The translations under genes were made by a program, and so were the position numbers. Under the pieces are notes generated by a model, which was not told the origin of the DNA, ran no database searches, and saw only the letters and a list, made by a program, of their open reading frames with translations. This document shows, in pieces, positions 26,926 to 34,996 of a stretch of DNA of 64,000 bases. Positions within the stretch are counted from its first letter, which is position 1, and every line of letters begins with the position of its first letter. Where the stretch lies: assembly GCF_003985145.1 (NCBI RefSeq), contig NZ_ML133521.1, forward strand, positions 1,054,001 to 1,118,000. The letters are read 5' to 3'. This DNA comes from Rhizobium anhuiense (GTDB taxonomy: Bacteria > Pseudomonadota > Alphaproteobacteria > Rhizobiales > Rhizobiaceae).

Positions 26926-27759
26926 ATGACATCACTCTCAATTTCCGCGCGTCTTTCCCCGACTGCCTCGTCCCGCCTCGTCGTACTTGCCGAAACCGCA
27001 TTGAAGGCGGGCGAAACCGCCCGCGGCTCGTTGCGGCGGCGGACATCCCAGGAAATGCTCGCCAAGGCGCCGCGCGACTATCAGACCGAAATCGATGTCG
27101 CCGTCGAGCGGATCATCGTCGACGAGATGACGATAGCCTTCCCGGATTATGCCATCCAGGGCGAGGAAGCTGTCGGCAACCGCACGGCCGCACCGGAAAC
27201 GCCGATCATCTATATCGACCCGATCGACGGCACCACCAATTACGCCTGGGGCATTCCGCATTTCGGCATGACGATCTCGATCGTCGAAAACGGCAGGCTG
27301 GTCATCGGCGTCGTCTATGACGCCATGCAGGACGAACTCTTCAGCGCCGAAATCGGCGGCGGCGCCTATCTCAACGGCGAACGCATCCGCTGCGCCAATG
27401 TCGGCGACATCGAGAACGTGCTTGTCGGCGCCGGCCTGCCGATCCCCGGCCAGGTCAAGGCGGTTGCCGAAGACACCTATTTCGACGCCATCAAACGCCT
27501 GATGGCCAACACGGCAGGCGTGCGCCGCCTCGGCTCGGCGGCGCTGTCGATCGCCTATGTCGCCTGCGGCCGTCTGGACGGGTTCTTCGAAGACGGGCTC
27601 GCGATCCATGATTTCGGCGCGTCAGCGCTGCTGGTCGAAGAGGCGGGCGGCATCGTCACCCGGTTTTCCGGGGCCGAAATCGACGGGCGAGGCGATATCC
27701 TGGCTGCCAGCAAGGCGCTGCATCCCTGGCTGCTGGAAGGTTTCCAGAGCAAGGCGTGA
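26926..27759 (+). CDS. Inositol monophosphatase-family protein
   Basis: The 277-residue protein has the family metal sites: Glu in QGEEAVGN, motif 1 DPIDGTTNYAWG and motif 2 IHDFGASALLVEEAGG. Members are Mg2+-dependent phosphatases acting on inositol phosphates, fructose-bisphosphate, PAP or similar. The ATG at 26926 is used because homology starts soon after; longer forms would begin in the 97-base gap. That gap has only a weak five-base-pair hairpin (CCGCC/GGCGG near 26830-26845). It may be the last operon gene, removing phosphate from an intermediate, or be separately transcribed. Confidence 0.9.
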   Translation: MTSLSISARLSPTASSRLVVLAETALKAGETARGSLRRRTSQEMLAKAPRDYQTEIDVAVERIIVDEMTIAFPDYAIQGEEAVGNRTAAPETPIIYIDPIDGTTNYAWGIPHFGMTISIVENGRLVIGVVYDAMQDELFSAEIGGGAYLNGERIRCANVGDIENVLVGAGLPIPGQVKAVAEDTYFDAIKRLMANTAGVRRLGSAALSIAYVACGRLDGFFEDGLAIHDFGASALLVEEAGGIVTRFSGAEIDGRGDILAASKALHPWLLEGFQSKA

Positions 27760-27778
27760 ACCTGTGCATTCCGGCGGT

Positions 27779-28858
27779 TCAAACCCGCTGGAGCGCCTCG
27801 ATCTCGGCTTTGGCGGCGGCCGGCATCGACTGATGGACGAGTTCATTGTCGCGGAAGACGAAAAAGCTGGCGAGGCTCGGTTCGACCCTCATCCCGGGCC
27901 GGATCCGATCGTCCGGCGCCACCATGGCCTTCAGACGGGTGCCGTCGGCAAGATCGACATCGACCATCTTGTGGGTGCCGAAATCGACGATGCGATGGAC
28001 AGTCGCGGCCTCCGCCCGATCCGAGGGACGGATCGTCAGCGCTTCCGGGCGGGCTGCCAGCGTCACCGGCCCATCCTCGATGGGGATTGCAAGCGGGAAG
28101 AGCGGATGTTCGCAGACCCCATTTCTGGTGCGCCCCTGGACGAAATTCATCGAGCCGATGAAGCCGGCGACGAAGGCCGTCTGCGGCTGCCGGTAGATGG
28201 TGCTCGGCGGCGCAATCTGTTCGGTGCGCCCATCGCGCATGACGACGATGCGGTCGGCGAGCGCCAAGGCTTCATCCTGGCCGTGGGTGACGAAGAGCGT
28301 GGTGATGCCGAGGCGCTGCTGGATATCGCGCACCTCCTCCCGCAGCCTTTCGCGTAAGTGCTGGTCAAGGCTGGCGAAGGGCTCGTCGAGCAAAAGGATC
28401 TTCGGCTCGAGCACCAGCGAGCGGGCAAGGGCGACACGCTGCTGCTGGCCGCCGGACAATTGCGTCGTCATCCGCCTGCTGTAATCGGCAAGGCCGACCA
28501 GCGCCAATGCGCTCTCGACACGCTCGCGGACTTCCGCCTTCGGCAGCCGGCGCAGCTTCAGGCCGAAGGCGATATTGTTGAAGACATCCATATGCGTCCA
28601 GAGCGCATGGCTCTGGAACACCATGCCGGTCGGGCGCCGCTCGGGCGGCAGCGTCGTCACATCCTTCGCGTCGATGCGGATCGTCCCGCCGCTTGGGCGC
28701 TCGAAGCCGCCGATCATTCTGAGCAGCGTCGACTTGCCGGAGCCGGATGGGCCGAGCAGGCAGACGAGCTCGCCGTCGCCGACTTCGAGCGAGAAGTCGC
28801 GAACGGCAAAACTGGTCCCGAACAGTTTCGAAACGCCCTCGATCGCCAGATGTGCCAT
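27779..28858 (-). CDS. Polyamine/iron-type ABC transporter ATPase (PotA/FbpC family)
   Basis: The 359-residue protein has Walker A GPSGSGKST, signature LSGGQQQRVALARS, Walker B ILLLDEPFASLD and switch His in LFVTHGQDEA, followed by a TOBE domain. ATG at 28858 is chosen because GGAAGGG lies upstream and it gives the usual start MAHLAIEGVSKLFG. It is the last gene of the leftward operon beginning with the binding protein at 31752. It would energise a polyamine-, iron- or phosphonate-like importer, provided the first permease (29717-30607) is functional. Confidence 0.93.
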   Translation of the reverse strand: MAHLAIEGVSKLFGTSFAVRDFSLEVGDGELVCLLGPSGSGKSTLLRMIGGFERPSGGTIRIDAKDVTTLPPERRPTGMVFQSHALWTHMDVFNNIAFGLKLRRLPKAEVRERVESALALVGLADYSRRMTTQLSGGQQQRVALARSLVLEPKILLLDEPFASLDQHLRERLREEVRDIQQRLGITTLFVTHGQDEALALADRIVVMRDGRTEQIAPPSTIYRQPQTAFVAGFIGSMNFVQGRTRNGVCEHPLFPLAIPIEDGPVTLAARPEALTIRPSDRAEAATVHRIVDFGTHKMVDVDLADGTRLKAMVAPDDRIRPGMRVEPSLASFFVFRDNELVHQSMPAAAKAEIEALQRV

Positions 28859-28892
28859 TCTCAAACCCTTCCCTGGACTGACGCGTGGCATT

Positions 28893-29720
28893 TCATGCGC
28901 CGAAACCTCTCGCAAAGGCGCCGGTGCCGATCACGCGGCGTGCAAACATCAGCGCGATGAAGGACGGCACCCACAGCATGACCGAGAGCACGGCGCCGTA
29001 TTGCACGACGATCTGGTTGTTGATGAAGCTGATCATCAGCACCGGCATGGTGCGAATCTCCGGCGCGCCGATCAACCAGGCGCCTTCGGTCTCGTAGAAG
29101 GTGCCGACGAAGGTCAAAAGCAGCGCCGCTGATATCGTCGGTGCCGCCTGCGGCAGGGTGATCGACCAGAAAACGCGCAGCGGTGTGGCGCCGGCATCGC
29201 GCGCCGCCTCTTCCATGCGCCGGTCGACATTCTGGAAAGCGGCGACCGGGATCCAGATCATCAGCATCAGCGTGCCGACGAGCTGGATCAGCACGACGCC
29301 CCAGAAGGTGCTGATCAGGCCGAGCTGCAGGAAGATGCCGGCAATAGCGACGAGCAGGCCGAATTTCGGAAAGGCATGCGATGCGAGGAACGACAGGAAC
29401 AGAATGTTCCTGCCGGGAAAACGCATGCGCGCGAAGGCGTAAGCCGCGGGAAGGCAGATGACGGCGGAAAGAATGGTCACCGTCGTCGTCAGCCGCAGGC
29501 TGAGGAAGAGCGCGTCCCAGACATCCCCCCGCGCCAGCGTCTGCCCCCAGAAACGCAGGCCGAACTGCTGCGGGATGACCGAGGGATAACGCCAGACTTC
29601 GGTGAAGGCCCATGTGCCGACGACGATCAACGGCAGCGCGATGAACAGCGTCAGCAGGCACGCGAAGAGCAAGCCGATCCAGTCGAAGCGAAGATCCATG
29701 CTCGATCTGCCGGTCGTCAT
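28893..29720 (-). CDS. ABC transporter permease (PotC/second permease type)
   Basis: The 275-residue membrane protein has about six hydrophobic segments and the EAA loop (MEEAARDAGATPLRVFWSITLP). A start at the internal ATG (MDLRFDWIG, seven codons later) is possible. It overlaps the preceding permease stop by four bases. It should pair with the PotB-type permease, which in this sequence has a premature stop. Confidence 0.93.
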   Translation of the reverse strand: MTTGRSSMDLRFDWIGLLFACLLTLFIALPLIVVGTWAFTEVWRYPSVIPQQFGLRFWGQTLARGDVWDALFLSLRLTTTVTILSAVICLPAAYAFARMRFPGRNILFLSFLASHAFPKFGLLVAIAGIFLQLGLISTFWGVVLIQLVGTLMLMIWIPVAAFQNVDRRMEEAARDAGATPLRVFWSITLPQAAPTISAALLLTFVGTFYETEGAWLIGAPEIRTMPVLMISFINNQIVVQYGAVLSVMLWVPSFIALMFARRVIGTGAFARGFGA

Positions 29721-30607
29721 AGCTGGGCCTCGCGGTTGCGGGCGATCGACCGGATGTAGAAAATGCCGAAAACCAGGCAGAAGCCGAATGTGATGACGGC
29801 CTGGGTCATGGCATCAAGCGGGTCGTTCATATCGGCGAAGGTGCGCTGCATGAACGGCCCCATCATCTCCGGCGATGCCGAGCCGAGCACATAGGGCAGG
29901 GTGAAGGCGGAAAAGATGCCAAGCACCGCAAAGGAAGCCGTCACCAGCAGCGAATTGCCCATGCGCGGCAGGATGATCGAGATGAAGACCCGAAACGGCC
30001 TTGCGCCGACATCGCGGGCGGCCTCGACGGCGCTGTTCGAGATGGAGGAGAGCCCGGCCGTCAGCATCAGCACCGTCAGCGGAAGATTGTCCCAGACAAG
30101 GCCGATGACCGGTCCCCACGGGGTCAGATAGGGCGTGCGCAGCTTGGGCAGGCCGACTGAATTCAGCAGCAGGTCGACGGTGCCGTTCGGCCCGATCGTC
30201 CGGATCAGCGCATAGGCGAGGATGATCGACGGCACGAACATCGGGAAGATCGCAAGAGCCTGCACATAGGCGGCAAGACGCCCCTGCGAGAAGCGAAGGT
30301 AAAGCGCGATCGGAAGGCCGATCGCCAGAAGCAGGATGCCGCAGACGGCGGTCGTCCAGAGCGTCAGCCAGAGATTGCCGAGGCTGTAGCCGTCGGTGAA
30401 GAAGAAGCGATAGGAGGCAAGCGAGACTTCTGTCGCTCCGTCAGGACCGCGAACGAAGATGGTGCCGACGACCGCCGAAAAGATCGGAAAGATGATCAGT
30501 CATGCGAGCAGGAAGACCGGCAGGGCGACGAGGAGGAGCCCGATGGAGCTCCCCATGTTGATGGACGGGTGACGGCTGGAAACCGCCGGCGCAGTGTCGG
30601 TGGACAT
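29717..30607 (-). pseudogene. ABC transporter permease (PotB type) interrupted by an in-frame TGA
   Basis: The frame reads MSTDTAPAVSSRHPSINM, then a first membrane helix ending PVFLLA, then TGA at 30500-30502, then continues without any further stop as LIIFPIFSAVVGTIFVRGPD through the EAA loop (EAARDVGARPFRVFISIILP) to 29717. Total length with readthrough is 296 codons, normal for this family. The stop sits where tryptophan (TGG) would fit, so one base change explains it. Start overlaps the binding-protein stop (TGATG) and the end overlaps the next permease, so operon structure is intact. Possible causes are a recent nonsense mutation, a sequencing error or readthrough; the importer is probably inactive if the stop is real. 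Confidence 0.88.
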
Positions 30608-31752
30608 CAGGTTCGGCTGATGCCCGGAGCGACGTTGCGGTACCAGCCGTCGGCGATTGCCTTTTCCCAGTCGCCGCCCGGGAAGGTCGGGATGGTCGAT
30701 GGAATGACGTCGGCATATTTCTTGCGGAGATCGTCGGAGATATGGTCCCAGGAGATACCGGGGAAGCCGCCGATCTGAGTGATGATCGCTTCCTGCATTT
30801 CCTTCGTCAGCATGAAGGCGGCCAGCTTCAGCGCCGCATCCTTGTTGGCGCCATTCGAGAATACGGTGATGCCGGAAAAGCCGCCGCAAAGGGCGAGATC
30901 GGAAAGCTGCACGAGGCCGGTCGTCTCCGGCAGCACGCCCTGGGAGATCGCCTGCAGCACCTGGTCGGACCAGACCGGCACCATGGTGACGACGCCCTGG
31001 GCGAGCAGCTGGATCGACTGGGTGTTGCCGGCGGTATAGGCGCCCTTGTCGTAGAGCGCGGGCTCGAGGTCGTTGAGGATCTTCCAGGCCGGCGTCAGCG
31101 CTTCCGTGGCGAAGTCGGCGGTGAAATTGTCGATCTTGAACTTCTTCGGATCGCGGCCATTGGCCTCATGGATCGCCCGGCGGACGAAGTTGCCGCCCGA
31201 GCCGCCCTTGTCCGGACGGTTGTAGATGAACTGGCCGGGATTGGCCTTGATCCATGCGGTGAGCTGCTCCCAGCTCTTCGGTGCATCCTTCGGATCGAGC
31301 TTGGTGGTGTCGTAGGCGAGAAGCACCTGCGAACCGCGGTAGGGAAGCGAGTAAGGGGTATCGAAGGCAAGCGGATTGATATGGTCGTAGGCTTCGATAT
31401 TCTCGGCGGAGAACTTAACCCAGAGGCCGGCATCGATGCCGCCGGACGGCAGGCGCGGATCGAACACCTCGAACAGGTCGGCCTGCGGATCGGTCTTCGT
31501 CTTCAGTGCGGCGAGCGCACGGTCGGCGATGGCGCGCAAACCGTTATTGTCGCCAGCATCGGTCACCTTCAGGGCAACGCCTGGATGCGCCTTTTCGAAG
31601 GCGGGGCGGATGGTGTTGTTCCAGAGGTCGACGATATTGGCATCCGAACCGCTGTAGAGATCGATCGTGCCGGCCGCGGCCGATGCGAAACGCGGAAGAG
31701 CCAGCAGACCGGCTGCAGCTGATGATGTGATCAGAAATTCGCGTCTATTCAT
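30607..31752 (-). CDS. Polyamine/iron-type ABC transporter substrate-binding protein
   Basis: The 381-residue protein has a Tat-like signal (MNRREFLITSSAAAGLLALP, cleavage near ASA-AAG) and a family 1/6 binding-protein fold: TIDLYSGSDANIVDLWNNTI, ADLFEVFDPRLPSGG, PYRGSQVLLAYDTTKLDPKD and GITVFSNGANKDAALKLAAF. It is first in the leftward operon. The 187-base gap before msrA should contain its promoter; it includes the palindrome GCACAGCTGTGC at 31863-31874. Ligand could be a polyamine, thiamine-like compound or ferric complex; sequence alone does not decide. Confidence 0.92.
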   Translation of the reverse strand: MNRREFLITSSAAAGLLALPRFASAAAGTIDLYSGSDANIVDLWNNTIRPAFEKAHPGVALKVTDAGDNNGLRAIADRALAALKTKTDPQADLFEVFDPRLPSGGIDAGLWVKFSAENIEAYDHINPLAFDTPYSLPYRGSQVLLAYDTTKLDPKDAPKSWEQLTAWIKANPGQFIYNRPDKGGSGGNFVRRAIHEANGRDPKKFKIDNFTADFATEALTPAWKILNDLEPALYDKGAYTAGNTQSIQLLAQGVVTMVPVWSDQVLQAISQGVLPETTGLVQLSDLALCGGFSGITVFSNGANKDAALKLAAFMLTKEMQEAIITQIGGFPGISWDHISDDLRKKYADVIPSTIPTFPGGDWEKAIADGWYRNVAPGISRT

Positions 31753-31939
31753 AACCCGTCTCCATCAGGTGTCGAGGCTCAGCCTCCGCAGGAATGTTCA
31801 AGGCCTTGCTAGCGCCGGCGCGTAACATCGACATGACAGATCGGGCGTATCTGAGGGAAATTGCACAGCTGTGCTGAATTCCGCCGTATGGAAATCTTCG
31901 GCGGGAAACACTATCTCTCGGCAAACAAGGAGATATCCA

Positions 31940-32449
31940 ATGACCGAAGAACGTGCAGTCCTCGCCGGCGGTTGCTTCTGGGGCATGCAGGACCTGATCC
32001 GCCGATACAAGGGCGTGATTTCGACTCGCGTCGGCTATACCGGCGGCGATGTGCCGAATGCCACCTACCGCAACCACGGAACCCATGCCGAGGCGATCGA
32101 GATCATCTTCGACCCCTCAAGGATCAGCTATCGGGAAATCCTCGAATTCTTCTTCCAGATCCACGACCCGAGCACCCGCAACCGCCAGGGCAACGATGTT
32201 GGCTTGAGCTACCGCTCGGCGATCTTCTACGTCACCCCCGAGCAGGAGCGCGTCGCCAAGGATACGATCGCCGATGTCGACGCCTCAGGCCTGTGGCCCG
32301 GCAAGGTCGTCACCGAAGTCGTGGCGGTCAGCGATTTCTGGGAGGCCGAACCCGAGCATCAGGATTATCTGGAGCGGATTCCGAACGGCTATACCTGCCA
32401 TTTCGTCCGGCCCGGCTGGAAACTGCCGGTTCGTCAGAAGATCGCCTGA
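31940..32449 (+). CDS. msrA: Peptide-methionine (S)-S-oxide reductase
   Basis: The 169-residue cytosolic enzyme reduces methionine-S-sulfoxide in proteins with thioredoxin. The active-site motif GGCFWGMQ is at residues 10-17 with the nucleophilic Cys at 12; other family blocks are [19 protein letters not shown] and [30 protein letters not shown] precedes the ATG at 31940. No further Cys typical of the C-terminal resolving pair is seen except in YTCHF near the end. Length fits the short MsrA class. It appears monocistronic and converges on the LysR gene with only six bases between stops. Confidence 0.96.
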   Translation: MTEERAVLAGGCFWGMQDLIRRYKGVISTRVGYTGGDVPNATYRNHGTHAEAIEIIFDPSRISYREILEFFFQIHDPSTRNRQGNDVGLSYRSAIFYVTPEQERVAKDTIADVDASGLWPGKVVTEVVAVSDFWEAEPEHQDYLERIPNGYTCHFVRPGWKLPVRQKIA

Positions 32450-32455
32450 AATTGA

Positions 32456-33328
32456 TCAGGCTCCCATCGCCGCGCGGCTGGTTTCCAGAAGCGCGGCGAC
32501 GAGATTTGCCCGTGGCGAGGATCGCGTCGCCACGATGCCGACGGTGCGCATAGCGGACGAGCGGGGCAGGGGCAACTTGAGGATATCAAGGCCAGCCGGC
32601 CAGGGCGGCGCCCAATCCGGCACGATCGAGATCCCGAGACCGCGGTCTACCATCACCGCGATCGCCTCCAGCGCGTCGAGTTCGTAACGCTCGACCGGAT
32701 GGATGCCGATCTCGCGCAGATATTCATCGGCGATGTGACCACCCCATTGGTTGCGGTCGTAGCGGATGAAGGGCAGGGTCTTCAACAATTCGAGCGGATC
32801 CACCCCCTTACAGTCCGGCGGAGCGATCAGCACCAGGGGTTCCTGGCGCAGCTTGTTGAAGGTCAGCGTCTTCTGCATCGGAAATCGCGGTTCGATGATG
32901 AAGGCCGCGTCCAGCGCGCCGTTCAGAACCTCGGCATAGAGGTCCATCGAAGAGCCCGGCTTGAGGAAGATCTCGATCAGCGGGTAATCCTGGGCGAGGC
33001 GGTGGAGAATGTCGGGAACGAGACCGGTCAGCGCCGTATTGATCGCCCCGATCCGCATCTCGCCCGAAATCGTCGCGGTGCCGGCCATCGCCTTCAGGTC
33101 GCGTGTATCGCGCACCAGCTCCCTGCAACGTTCGAGAATGGCAAAACCCGCCTCCGTCGGCCGCATGACGCGACCGGAACGCACCAGCAGCCGCACCCCG
33201 AGCTCGGCCTCCAATGCGCGGATGCGCTGGGCGACGGCCGCAGGCGTGAGGTTCAGTCGCTGGGCTGCCTCCGCCAGCGAGTGCCGCTCGGCAACGATAA
33301 TGAAGGTTTCGAGAAAACGTGTGTCCAT
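32456..33328 (-). CDS. LysR-family transcriptional regulator
   Basis: The 290-residue protein has the N-terminal LysR helix-turn-helix (FIIVAERHSLAEAAQRLNLT, residues about 9-28; AVAQRIRALEAELG) and a two-lobe effector domain (MRIGAINTALTGLVPDIL, GLGISIVPDWAPPW). It is divergent from the SDR gene at 33422 across 93 bases that contain a LysR-type dyad, so it probably controls the SDR-RraA pair and itself. Effector unknown. Confidence 0.94.
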   Translation of the reverse strand: MDTRFLETFIIVAERHSLAEAAQRLNLTPAAVAQRIRALEAELGVRLLVRSGRVMRPTEAGFAILERCRELVRDTRDLKAMAGTATISGEMRIGAINTALTGLVPDILHRLAQDYPLIEIFLKPGSSMDLYAEVLNGALDAAFIIEPRFPMQKTLTFNKLRQEPLVLIAPPDCKGVDPLELLKTLPFIRYDRNQWGGHIADEYLREIGIHPVERYELDALEAIAVMVDRGLGISIVPDWAPPWPAGLDILKLPLPRSSAMRTVGIVATRSSPRANLVAALLETSRAAMGA

Positions 33329-33362
33329 CGATAGTTTTTTTATCTCTTGAACGAAGCAGAAG

Positions 33363-33379
33363 CCATATTTTATTTATGG
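33363..33379. promoter_or_regulatory. Putative LysR-type operator
   Basis: CCATA-N7-TATGG is a dyad with an AT-rich centre (the core satisfies the T-N11-A rule of LysR sites), 43 bases before the SDR start and 35 bases before the divergent LysR start. It is a good candidate for the regulator's recognition site. Confidence 0.55.
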
Positions 33380-33421
33380 TCCACTGCTCCGAAAGATGGC
33401 CCGACCATGTGAGGAGATGAA

Positions 33422-34207
33422 ATGGATTTCGGCTTGAAGGACAAGACGGCCCTGGTGCTTGGCGCCGGCGGCGGACTGGGCAGCGCGATTGCCGTCAAGC
33501 TTGCGCGTGAAGGCGCCAGAATTGCCGCGGCGGATATCGATCTCGCCGCCGCTGAGAAGACCACGGCTGCGATCGAATCCGAAGGTGGCAAGGCGCTGGC
33601 GCTGCAATGGAACCTTTCCGATCTCGGTTCGATCGATGCGCATGTCGCTGCAATCGAGCGCCAGTTCGGACCGGTCGATGTCCTCGTCAACAATACCGGC
33701 GGCCCACCGCCGACCACCGTCTCCGGCCAGGATCCGATGCTCTGGAACCAGTATTTCCAGAGCATGGTACTCTCCGTCATCGCCATTACCGATCGCGTGT
33801 TGCCGCAGATGCGGGCGCGCAAATGGGGGCGCATCGTCACCTCGACCTCGTCGGGCGTGGTCGCGCCGATTCCCAATCTCGGCATCTCGAATGCGCTGCG
33901 CCTTTCGTTGGTCGGCTGGTCGAAGACGCTGGCGCGCGAGGTCGGGCGTGACGGCATCACCGTCAACATCGTCCTGCCGGGCCGCATCGCCACCGGCCGC
34001 ATCGCCTTCCTCGACGAGCAGAAGGCCAAACGCGAAAACCGCCCCATCGATGACGTCGTCACTGAGAGCACCGGCAGCATTCCGCTCGGCCGCTATGGCC
34101 GGCCGGAAGAATATGGCAATGTCGTCACCTTCCTGGCGAGCGAGCCTGCTTCCTATCTCACCGGATCGGTGATCCGCGTCGATGGCGGCATGATCCAGAG
34201 CATCTGA
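33422..34207 (+). CDS. SDR-family oxidoreductase of the Tyr-less subgroup
   Basis: The 261-residue protein has a Rossmann nucleotide motif GAGGGLGSAIA, NNTGG after strand 4 and the C-terminal block YLTGSVIRVDGGM, all typical of classical short-chain dehydrogenases. The catalytic Y-x3-K is missing: the segment after STSSG reads PIPNLGISNALRLSLVGW, with Ser-Asn where Tyr is expected. This SN-x2-R pattern recurs in a recognised SDR subgroup. GAGGAG precedes the ATG. It is followed by an RraA-like gene and probably forms a two-gene catabolic operon under the divergent LysR protein. The substrate is unknown. Confidence 0.9.
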   Translation: MDFGLKDKTALVLGAGGGLGSAIAVKLAREGARIAAADIDLAAAEKTTAAIESEGGKALALQWNLSDLGSIDAHVAAIERQFGPVDVLVNNTGGPPPTTVSGQDPMLWNQYFQSMVLSVIAITDRVLPQMRARKWGRIVTSTSSGVVAPIPNLGISNALRLSLVGWSKTLAREVGRDGITVNIVLPGRIATGRIAFLDEQKAKRENRPIDDVVTESTGSIPLGRYGRPEEYGNVVTFLASEPASYLTGSVIRVDGGMIQSI

Positions 34208-34234
34208 CAGAAACCCAATTGGAACTGACAACCG

Positions 34235-34933
34235 ATGGCCCTCAGCGCTGAAGCGATAGCAACCCTCAAGACCATTTCGACGGCGACATTAACGACCGTT
34301 CTTCTGAAGAAAGGCCTGCGAAACGTCTGGATTCGTGGTGCCGTTCCCTTGAAGCCCGGCCAGCCGCGCATCGTCGGCCCGGCCTTCACCCTGCGCTTCG
34401 TGCCCGCCCGCGAGGATCTGGCGACGCCGGCGTCCTGGGCCTCGCCGATTTCGACGCGCGCTGCGATCGAGGCGATGCCGGAAGGCTGCGTCGCCATCGT
34501 CGATGCGATGGGAGTCACCGAGGCCGGCATCTTCGGCGATATCCTCTGCGCCCGCATGCAGAAGAGAGGCGTTGCCGCACTCGTCACAGACGGCGTGGTG
34601 CGCGACCTTGCCGGCGTGCTCGACACCGGCCTGCCGGTCTGGTGCCGCGGCGTCGCAGCCCCCCCTTCGGTCGCCGGTCTGACCTTCGTCGCCTGGCAGC
34701 AGCCGATCGGCTGCGGCGGCGTGGCGATCTTTCCCGACGACATCATCGTCGTCGACCAGGACGGCGCGGTGCTGATTCCGGCCGATCTGCTCGAGGCGGT
34801 GCTTGATGACGCGCCGGAACAGGAGCGCATGGAAGCCTGGATCATGACCAGGATCGATGAAGGCGTGCCGCTGCCAGGCCTCTATCCGATGAACGCCGAA
34901 ACCAAGGCGCTCTACGAGGCCTCGAAGAAATAG
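34235..34933 (+). CDS. RraA-family protein (HMG/CHA aldolase-like)
   Basis: The 232-residue protein has the RraA fold: TLTTVLLKKGLRN near the start, GPAFTLRF, VDAMGVTEAGIFGDILC and the metal-site motif TDGVVRDLAGV, with Arg-Asp at the position used by aldolases that split 4-hydroxy-4-methyl-2-oxoglutarate. Many family members with this motif are aldolases or decarboxylases and not RNase E regulators. It follows the SDR by 27 bases, supporting a catabolic role. A terminator follows. Confidence 0.9.
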   Translation: MALSAEAIATLKTISTATLTTVLLKKGLRNVWIRGAVPLKPGQPRIVGPAFTLRFVPAREDLATPASWASPISTRAAIEAMPEGCVAIVDAMGVTEAGIFGDILCARMQKRGVAALVTDGVVRDLAGVLDTGLPVWCRGVAAPPSVAGLTFVAWQQPIGCGGVAIFPDDIIVVDQDGAVLIPADLLEAVLDDAPEQERMEAWIMTRIDEGVPLPGLYPMNAETKALYEASKK

Positions 34934-34956
34934 GCTCCGGGCCAGGTGGATCGAGG

Positions 34957-34982
34957 AGGGTCCGCGGTTCTGCGGCCCTTTT
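34957..34982 (+). terminator. Intrinsic terminator after the RraA-like gene
   Basis: AGGG-t-CCGC pairs with GCGG-CCCT, with one bulged T and the loop GGTTCT, directly followed by TTTT. It lies between the RraA-like stop at 34933 and the convergent amidohydrolase stop at 34997. Confidence 0.75.
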
Positions 34983-34996
34983 GCCGCCACAACACC

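Noticed and set aside
29717..30607. Two separate genes in place of one permease
   Set aside because: The first part is only one membrane helix, the frame is the same on both sides of the TGA, and the combined length is normal; a single interrupted gene is simpler.
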